Position numbers and translations under genes: made by a program | DNA from: an uncultured Clostridium sp. | GTDB lineage: Bacteria; Bacillota; Clostridia; TANB77; CAG-508 | Reading direction: 5' to 3' | DNA: 7,668 nt | NCBI GenBank assembly: GCA_900551615.1 | Contig: URWN01000054.1 | Coordinates: forward strand, 1-7,668 | Part shown: positions 1 to 4,140 of the stretch, in pieces | Layout of the letters: every line of letters begins with the position of its first letter | How positions within the stretch are numbered: position 1 is the first letter of the stretch | Notes under the pieces: generated by a model | The model's input: only the letters and a program-made list of their open reading frames with translations | Database searches by the model: none | Told to the model about the DNA's origin: nothing

Positions 1-80
1 TTCTTATGTTGCGTATTGAACCGAGAAAATGTTTCAAATCATATACATATATACAAATTTCAATAAAAGTTAAATATCTA

Positions 81-112
81 TTGCATATATAAACTTTTTA
101 TGTTAATATAAT
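81..112 (+). promoter_or_regulatory. Possible promoter of the rpn gene
   Basis: A perfect -10 hexamer TATAAT lies at 107-112. The best upstream -35 candidate is TTGCAT at 81-86, but the 20-bp spacing is longer than ideal. The -10 overlaps the ATG at 111, so transcripts from it would start near 118-120 and could not use that ATG. Bases 1-80 have no assignable gene: two frames are open for short distances from the left edge and end by base 90, and they may be a gene tail or chance. Confidence 0.4.
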
Positions 113-1028
113 GATATTATTATATTTCAAACGATTTTTAAAATTCAAATGTAAGGCAAATCGGCCTAAAATTCAAAATTTAAAATTTAATAACAGAAAG
201 AAGGAATGTTTTATAGCAAATTTATTAAACCCAAAGAATGATTATGTTTTCAAGAGAATATTTGGACGAATTGGAAACGAAGATATAACTGCATCATTAA
301 TAAGTGCAATAATTGGAAAGAAAATAACAAATGTAGAATTAGACAATAATACTATATTGGAAAAGGATTTGTTTGATGATAAGGTAGGAATATTAGACAT
401 AAGAGCAAAGATAGATAGTAGCATAAATTGTAACATAGAGATGCAGGTAGTTGATAGAAATAACATAGAAAAAAGAATGATGTTTTATTGGAGTAAAATG
501 TTTAGCAGGAGTGTAAAGTCTGGAAATGATTATTCTGAATTAGAAAAAACAATTGTAATTTTGATATCAGATTATGAATTAGAATCATTAAAAAAAATTC
601 CGCAATATTCCACAAAATGGCAAATCAGAGAAGAAAAATACAGTCAGATCGTATTGACAGATGTTTTGGAATTATATATAATTGAATTACCAAAGTTCAT
701 AAAATACAAAGAAAATAAAAGAAAGCAAATGAGCTCATGGTTAAAATTTATTGAAAATCCAGAGGTGGTAAAAATGTCTGAAAATATGGAAATAAATAAG
801 GCAAAAGAGGAATTGGAGAAAATAAGCAGTGATGAACATGAAAGATATTTAGCAGAATTGAGAGAAAAATATATAATGGATCAAAAAGCAATTGAAAGTG
901 CTGGATATTATAAAGGAATAAAAGAAGGAAAAATTGATGTTGCAAGAAAATTGTTACAACAAGGAATAACAATTGAAGTAATAAGTCAAGTAACGGGATT
1001 TACAAAAGAAGAAATAGAAAAATTATAA
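111..1028 (+). CDS. Rpn-family PD-(D/E)XK nuclease / putative transposase (long form)
   Basis: The gene encodes a recombination-promoting nuclease / 'PD-(D/E)XK nuclease family transposase' type protein. The family hallmark begins as NLLNPKNDYVFKRIFG (codons from 219). The nuclease core follows: Asp in GILDIRA (codon 396) and the Glu-x-Gln pair in NIEMQ (codons 438 and 444), then the central domain to about 760. The C-terminal part is charged and helical, with a KLLQQGITIEVISQVTGF segment typical of the family. The coordinates use the only upstream ATG (111), but this start is doubtful. It has no SD, it overlaps a TATAAT, and the first 34 residues are basic and unlike the family. An SD (GAAGGA, 200-205) sits 7 bases before an ATA codon at 213 that would give MANLLNPKNDYVFKRIFG and 271 residues. 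There is no GTG or TTG alternative between 111 and 213. The family is known for DNA cleavage and, in enteric bacteria, toxicity and phage defence. The family call is secure; expression of the long form is uncertain. Confidence 0.88.
   Translation: MILLYFKRFLKFKCKANRPKIQNLKFNNRKKECFIANLLNPKNDYVFKRIFGRIGNEDITASLISAIIGKKITNVELDNNTILEKDLFDDKVGILDIRAKIDSSINCNIEMQVVDRNNIEKRMMFYWSKMFSRSVKSGNDYSELEKTIVILISDYELESLKKIPQYSTKWQIREEKYSQIVLTDVLELYIIELPKFIKYKENKRKQMSSWLKFIENPEVVKMSENMEINKAKEELEKISSDEHERYLAELREKYIMDQKAIESAGYYKGIKEGKIDVARKLLQQGITIEVISQVTGFTKEEIEKL
200..215 (+). promoter_or_regulatory. SD plus ATA codon: likely true or former start of the rpn long form
   Basis: GAAGGA (200-205) is followed after 7 bases by ATA (213-215), which sits exactly where the family's normal N-terminus begins (x-A-N-L-L-N-P-K-N-D). 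The simplest reading is an ATG changed to ATA, or a genuine near-cognate start that keeps translation low. The ATG at 206-208 is in another frame and abuts the SD. Confidence 0.5.
654..682 (+). promoter_or_regulatory. Perfect consensus housekeeping promoter inside the rpn gene
   Basis: TTGACA at 654-659 and TATAAT at 677-682 are separated by exactly 17 bp, matching the sigma-A/sigma-70 consensus at all 12 positions. Initiation would fall near 689, giving a leader of about 85 nt before the in-frame ATG at 774. The same bases encode residues V-L-T-D-V-L-E-L-Y-I-I-E-L of the nuclease, so part of the match may come from coding constraint. Activity is inferred, not shown. Confidence 0.65.
762..776 (+). 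promoter_or_regulatory. Internal Shine-Dalgarno and in-frame ATG
   Basis: GAGGTG (762-767) matches six consecutive bases of the full anti-SD complement (GGAGGTGA). It lies 6 bases before an ATG (774-776) that is in frame with the nuclease. This is a better translation start than anything available to the long form. The SD bases also encode E-V of the nuclease. Confidence 0.55.
774..1028 (+). CDS. Intragenic C-terminal Rpn short protein (RpnS-like candidate antitoxin)
   Basis: This is an 84-residue protein in the same frame and with the same stop as the nuclease, starting MSENMEINKAKEELEKI. It contains only the charged helical tail (about residues 1-50) and the C-terminal segment KIDVARKLLQQGITIEVISQVTGFTKEEIEKL region, with no catalytic residues. 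Seen directly: a perfect internal promoter (654-682), a good SD at 762-767 and an ATG at correct spacing. Known for the family: in enteric bacteria, rpn genes make a long toxic nuclease and a short C-terminal protein from inside the gene that binds and blocks it. Inferred: the same arrangement here in a Firmicute. Alternative: the SD and promoter are by-products of conserved coding sequence and no separate protein is made. Confidence 0.5.
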   Translation: MSENMEINKAKEELEKISSDEHERYLAELREKYIMDQKAIESAGYYKGIKEGKIDVARKLLQQGITIEVISQVTGFTKEEIEKL

Positions 1029-1071
1029 ATGTAATTACAAAATAGTTTGAAATATAAGTAAATAATTAATA

Positions 1072-1114
1072 AAAAAAGTATATATAATTCGCAAAGAAAA
1101 ATATATACTTTTTT
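1072..1114 (+). terminator. Rho-independent terminator after rpn
   Basis: A perfect 14-bp inverted repeat, AAAAAAGTATATAT (1072-1085) and ATATATACTTTTTT (1101-1114), has a 15-nt loop. The stem is AU-rich with a T-run in the right arm. The flanking A and T runs make it potentially bidirectional. It isolates rpn from the nrd genes. Confidence 0.7.
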
Positions 1115-1124
1115 AAGATTTAAG

Positions 1125-1164
1125 GTTACAGAATTCGTTACAAAAAATGTAACAAAAATGTAAC
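1125..1164. repeat. Four-half-site GTTACA/TGTAAC array (candidate operator)
   Basis: GTTACA occurs at 1125-1130 and 1137-1142, and its reverse complement TGTAAC at 1148-1153 and 1159-1164. The inner pair forms GTTACAAAAAATGTAAC. Successive half-sites are 12, 11 and 11 bp apart, about one helical turn each, so all lie on one DNA face and the array is symmetric around 1145. It does not match the NrdR box I know (ACACnATATATnGTGT type). The binding protein is unknown. Confidence 0.5.
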
Positions 1165-1211
1165 AAAAGAAAAAAACTTAGAGCCAAGCCGACAAAAAAA
1201 CAAAAAAAAAT

Positions 1212-1247
1212 CTTTTTCATAAAATGTTGCAATTGCAACAGAAAAAG
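1212..1247. promoter_or_regulatory. 16-bp perfect palindrome with outer arms, upstream of nrdD
   Basis: TGTTGCAATTGCAACA (1225-1240) is a perfect dyad with no spacer. A second matched pair flanks it: CTTTTTC (1212-1218) and GAAAAAG (1241-1247), offset by a 6-base bulge on the left. It lies just upstream of, or overlapping, the expected -35 position of the nrdD promoter, where a repressor or redox regulator could act. The outer geometry TGTT-N8-AACA is shared with Rex boxes (TGTTAAnnnnTTAACA), but the inner bases differ, so Rex is only a weak suggestion. Confidence 0.5.
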
Positions 1248-1255
1248 TTTCCGGA

Positions 1256-1266
1256 TGATATATAAT
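1256..1266 (+). promoter_or_regulatory. Extended -10 region of the nrdD promoter
   Basis: TGATATATAAT contains a TGn extension followed by TATATA (1259-1264) and overlaps a perfect TATAAT (1261-1266). No good -35 is found at 17 bp; TTGCAA at 1233-1238 is 20-22 bp away, within the palindrome. Transcription would start near 1271-1273, leaving a leader of under 30 nt before the SD and ATG of nrdD. This also excludes the ATG at 1255 as a start. Confidence 0.45.
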
Positions 1267-1286
1267 AAGTGCATACTTAAACAAGG

Positions 1287-1302
1287 GGAGGATATGGAAA
1301 TG
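1287..1302 (+). promoter_or_regulatory. nrdD ribosome binding site and start
   Basis: GGAGG (1287-1291, inside a GGGGAGG run) is followed by an 8-base spacer and ATG at 1300. The in-frame ATG at 1294 is only 2 bases from the SD and that at 1255 is upstream of it, so 1300 is chosen. It gives the usual family N-terminus MKIIKRDGS. Confidence 0.85.
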
Positions 1303-3462
1303 AAAATCATAAAAAGAGACGGATCAATAGTAGACTACAATCCGGAAAAAATAAGAATAGCAATAAAAAAAGCTAATAATGAAGTATCAAGAAAAGAAAA
1401 AGCAACAGAGGCAGAAATTGATGAAATAATAACTTATATTGAAGATTTAAAAAAATCAAGAATATTAGTTGAAGATATCCAAGACATAATAGAACAAAAA
1501 TTAATGTCATTAGAAAAATATCAATTAGCAAAAACATATATAACATATAGATACACAAGAGCATTAGTTAGAAAGGCAAATACAACAGATCAATCAATAA
1601 AAGAGCTAATTGAAGGTGAAAGTGAATACTGGAATAACGAAAATTCAAACAAAGATGCAACAGTAGTAACAACACAAAGAGATTACTTAGCAGGAATTAC
1701 AAGTACAGATATAACAAGAAGATTCTTATTACCAGAAGACATAGTAAAAGCACATGACGAAGGAATAATTCATTTCCATGATGCAGATTATTTCGCACAA
1801 AATGCGTTAACAAACTGTGAACTTATTAACCTAGAAGATATGTTACAAAATGGAACAATTATGAATGGAGTTATGATAGAAAAACCACATAGATTTATAA
1901 CAGCATGTACAATAGCAACACAAATAATTTTAGGCGTTACATCATCAACATATGGTGGAGCAACAATATCATTATCACATTTAGCACCATTTGTAAAAAG
2001 TAGTTATGATAAATACTATAAAAAATATAAAGATAGAGGATTAACAGAAAAACAATGTGAAGAATATGCAAAGCAAGATACAAAGAAAGAAGTATCAGAT
2101 GGTGTTCAAACATTTAATTATCAAGTTAATTCAATGACAAACACAAACGGACAAGCACCTTTCTTATCAGTATGTATGTATTTAGGTGAAACAGAAGAAT
2201 ACAAAGAAGAATTAGCAATGATAATAGAAGAATTCTTAAAACAAAGAATAGAAGGATTCAAAAATGAAAAAGGAGTATATGTTACACCAGCATTTCCAAA
2301 ACTTTTATATGTATTAGAAGAAGATAACATACACGAAAATAGCAAATACTGGTATTTAACACAACTTGCTGCAAAATGTACAGCTAAAAGAATGGTGCCA
2401 GATTATATATCAGAAAAGAAAATGAAAGAACTAAAAGTTGATAAAAACGGAGAAGGACACTGCTATCCATGTATGGGATGCCGTTCATTCTTAACACCAT
2501 ATGTAGACCCAGAAACAAACAAACCAAAATATTATGGTAGATTCAACCAAGGTGTTGTAACAATAAACTTAGTTGATGTTGCATTAACATCTGGAAAAGA
2601 TAAAAACAAATTCTGGAAAATATATGACGAAAGACTTGAATTATGTCATAGAGCATTACAAGCAAGACATGAAAGATTAAGCAAAGTAACAAGTGATGTT
2701 GCACCAATTTTATGGCAAAATGGAGCATTTGCAAGATTACCAAAAGGAGCACCAATTCATCCATTATTACATGGAGGATATTCAACAATTTCACTTGGAT
2801 ATGCAGGACTATATGAATGTGTTAAATACATGACAGACAAGAGTCACACAGATAATGGTGAAGGTAAAGAATTTGCAATAGAAGTAATGAAAAAACTAAA
2901 TGAAAAATGCAAAGAATGGAAAGAAAAAGAAGATATAGATTATAGTGTTTATGGTTCACCAATAGAATCTACAACATACAAATTCGCAAAATGCTTAAAA
3001 GAAAGATTTGGAGTTATAAAAGGAATAACAGATAGAGACTATATAACAAACTCATATCATGTACCAGTATTTGAAGAAATAGATGCATTTTCTAAATTAA
3101 AATTAGAAAGTGAATTCCAAGAATTAAGCCCAGGTGGAGCTATATCTTATGTGGAAACACCAAACTTACAAGATAATCTTGAAGTAGTTTTACAAATAAT
3201 CAAATTTATATATGATAATATTATGTATGCAGAATTAAATACAAAATCAGACTATTGCCAAAAATGTGGATTTGATGGCGAAATTTTAATTGACGAAAAT
3301 CTAGAATGGTATTGTCCAAACTGCGGAAATAGAGATCACAACACATTAAATGTAGCAAGAAGAACATGTGGTTATATAGGAAGCAATTTCTGGAACAAGG
3401 GAAGAACTCAAGAAATAAAAGAAAGAGTTTTACATATTGATAATAAAGATGATGTCCAATAG
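1300..3462 (+). CDS. nrdD: Anaerobic (class III) ribonucleoside-triphosphate reductase
   Basis: This cytoplasmic glycyl-radical enzyme reduces ribonucleoside triphosphates to deoxy forms for DNA synthesis under anaerobiosis. The protein is 720 residues, close to the E. coli enzyme. An N-terminal ATP-cone (about 1-90, starting KIIKRDGSIVDYNPEKI) binds the ATP/dATP activity effectors. The ten-stranded barrel core carries the active-site cysteines: C173 in LTNCELINLE and C394 in PCMGCRSFL, the latter the likely thiyl-radical residue. C388 and C391 precede it as CYPC. A C-terminal zinc site is formed by C653, C656, C672 and C675. The glycyl radical is G691 in RRTCGYIGSNFW. All expected elements are present and no frameshift is seen. 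Its activase, nrdG, follows 109 bases downstream. The last few codons and the TAG stop fall in a small palindromic repeat, so the extreme C-terminus (DVQ) may be repeat-derived. Regulation is probably through the palindromes upstream. Confidence 0.97.
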   Translation: MKIIKRDGSIVDYNPEKIRIAIKKANNEVSRKEKATEAEIDEIITYIEDLKKSRILVEDIQDIIEQKLMSLEKYQLAKTYITYRYTRALVRKANTTDQSIKELIEGESEYWNNENSNKDATVVTTQRDYLAGITSTDITRRFLLPEDIVKAHDEGIIHFHDADYFAQNALTNCELINLEDMLQNGTIMNGVMIEKPHRFITACTIATQIILGVTSSTYGGATISLSHLAPFVKSSYDKYYKKYKDRGLTEKQCEEYAKQDTKKEVSDGVQTFNYQVNSMTNTNGQAPFLSVCMYLGETEEYKEELAMIIEEFLKQRIEGFKNEKGVYVTPAFPKLLYVLEEDNIHENSKYWYLTQLAAKCTAKRMVPDYISEKKMKELKVDKNGEGHCYPCMGCRSFLTPYVDPETNKPKYYGRFNQGVVTINLVDVALTSGKDKNKFWKIYDERLELCHRALQARHERLSKVTSDVAPILWQNGAFARLPKGAPIHPLLHGGYSTISLGYAGLYECVKYMTDKSHTDNGEGKEFAIEVMKKLNEKCKEWKEKEDIDYSVYGSPIESTTYKFAKCLKERFGVIKGITDRDYITNSYHVPVFEEIDAFSKLKLESEFQELSPGGAISYVETPNLQDNLEVVLQIIKFIYDNIMYAELNTKSDYCQKCGFDGEILIDENLEWYCPNCGNRDHNTLNVARRTCGYIGSNFWNKGRTQEIKERVLHIDNKDDVQ

Positions 3463-3483
3463 GGACGGTTCTAAATGGACACA
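3453..3483. repeat. Small palindromic repeat overlapping the nrdD stop codon
   Basis: TGTCCA (3453-3458) and TGGACA (3476-3481) are inverted arms around a core containing GGGACGGTTCT (3462-3472). From memory, GGGACGGTTC with flanking TGTCC palindromes recurs between genes and near IS200-like Y1 transposases in Clostridia; this could not be checked here. The nrdD stop (3460-3462) lies inside it. A related unit, GGGAACGGTT, begins 40 bases further on. Confidence 0.55.
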
Positions 3484-3501
3484 TGTTATTTTTTAAATAA
3501 T

Positions 3502-3539
3502 GGGAACGGTTTTGTTTTATATGTACACTGTTCCCTTTT
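3502..3539 (+). terminator. Hairpin terminator or attenuator between nrdD and nrdG, from a second palindromic repeat
   Basis: GGGAACGGT (3502-3510) pairs with ACTGTTCCC (3527-3535) in a 9-bp stem with one G-U pair and a 16-nt loop, followed by TTTT. The stem is GC-rich for this region. The left arm resembles the GGGACGGTT of the neighbouring palindrome, so it looks like a repeat unit that now works as a terminator. Since nrdG lacks a convincing promoter, partial read-through is likely. Confidence 0.6.
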
Positions 3540-3571
3540 AAAATATTAAAAACAAAAAAGGATGATATAAA

Positions 3572-4066
3572 ATGGGGTATAATAAAATTAGAAAAATGGA
3601 CATTTCAGATGGACCAGGAGTAAGAGTATCAATATTTATGCAAGGATGTGCTTTTAACTGTAAAAATTGTTTTAATCCAGAAACACATGATTTTAACGGA
3701 GGGAAAGAATTTACAGATGCTACAATAGATAGAATACTAGAATTATCAGACAATGATAATATTGAAGGCCTATCAATTTTAGGTGGTGAACCAATGCATC
3801 CTAGAAATATCGAGAATACAACAAAATTAGCAAAAGCATTTAAAGAAAGATTCCCTAATAAAAATATTTGGGCATGGTCTGGTTTTAAATTTGATAAAGA
3901 TTTAAAGGATAAAGAAGTTACTAAATATCTTGATGTTATAGTAGATGGACAATATGTTGATGAGTTGCATAATCCAACATTAAAATGGAAAGGTTCATCA
4001 AACCAAAGAGTTATTGATGTTCAAAAAAGTTTAAAACAAAATCAAATTGTATTATTTGAGAAATAA
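3572..4066 (+). CDS. nrdG: Anaerobic ribonucleotide reductase activating protein (radical SAM)
   Basis: This is the activase that uses a [4Fe-4S] cluster and S-adenosylmethionine to abstract hydrogen from the glycine of NrdD and create its glycyl radical. It acts in the cytoplasm with NrdD as partner. The protein is 164 residues, a normal family length (about 155-175). The cluster cysteines are C26, C30 and C33 in GCAFNCKNCFN, a CxxxCxxC motif preceded by DGPGVRVSIFMQGC. The SAM-binding GGE motif is G71-G72-E73 in LGGEPMHPRN. The C-terminal block DVIVDGQYV...KGSSNQRVID is diagnostic of NrdG. The start is supported by AAGGA (3558-3562) 9 bases before the ATG. The gene follows nrdD in the usual order, with a terminator-like hairpin between them. 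It is intact. Confidence 0.97.
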   Translation: MGYNKIRKMDISDGPGVRVSIFMQGCAFNCKNCFNPETHDFNGGKEFTDATIDRILELSDNDNIEGLSILGGEPMHPRNIENTTKLAKAFKERFPNKNIWAWSGFKFDKDLKDKEVTKYLDVIVDGQYVDELHNPTLKWKGSSNQRVIDVQKSLKQNQIVLFEK

Positions 4067-4087
4067 TGTGCCATAATATAAAAAAGT

Positions 4088-4120
4088 AAGGTTGAAAAAT
4101 TATAATTATTTTTCAACCTT
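4088..4120. terminator. Hairpin between nrdG and the P-type ATPase gene
   Basis: A perfect 13-bp stem, AAGGTTGAAAAAT (4088-4100) and ATTTTTCAACCTT (4108-4120), has a 7-nt loop. On the + strand it is followed by six A's rather than T's. On the - strand it is followed by a T-run (complement of A's at 4080-4085). It is therefore not a canonical + strand terminator, though it may still slow transcription or protect the nrdG 3' end. The SD of the next gene starts 6-10 bases after it. Confidence 0.5.
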
Positions 4121-4140
4121 AAAAAAGGAAAGGAATGTGA

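Noticed and set aside
1..90. Tail of an upstream gene
   Set aside because: Two frames are open from the left edge (stops at about 64-66 and 88-90), but neither translation resembles a known protein end and the stretch is too short to support a call.
729..738. ATGAGCTCAT palindrome with in-frame ATG at 729 as an alternative short-form start in rpn
   Set aside because: No good SD precedes it (only AGAAAG), whereas ATG 774 has GAGGTG at ideal spacing. The palindrome is short and coding.
1255..1299. Longer nrdD start at ATG 1255 (or ATG 1294)
   Set aside because: 1255 overlaps the -10 region and lacks an SD; 1294 is only 2 bases after GGAGG. ATG 1300 has correct spacing and yields the family N-terminus.
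1029..1299. Known riboswitch (B12 or other) or NrdR boxes upstream of nrdD
   Set aside because: No conserved riboswitch core was recognised, and neither the GTTACA array nor the TGTTGCAA dyad matches the NrdR box pattern.
4135..4140. ATG-TGA start-stop mini frame just before the ATPase ATG
   Set aside because: It could be a regulatory minimal frame, but it is a 6-base coincidence and the AGGA directly abuts it. The nearer AGGA is better spaced for ATG 4141.
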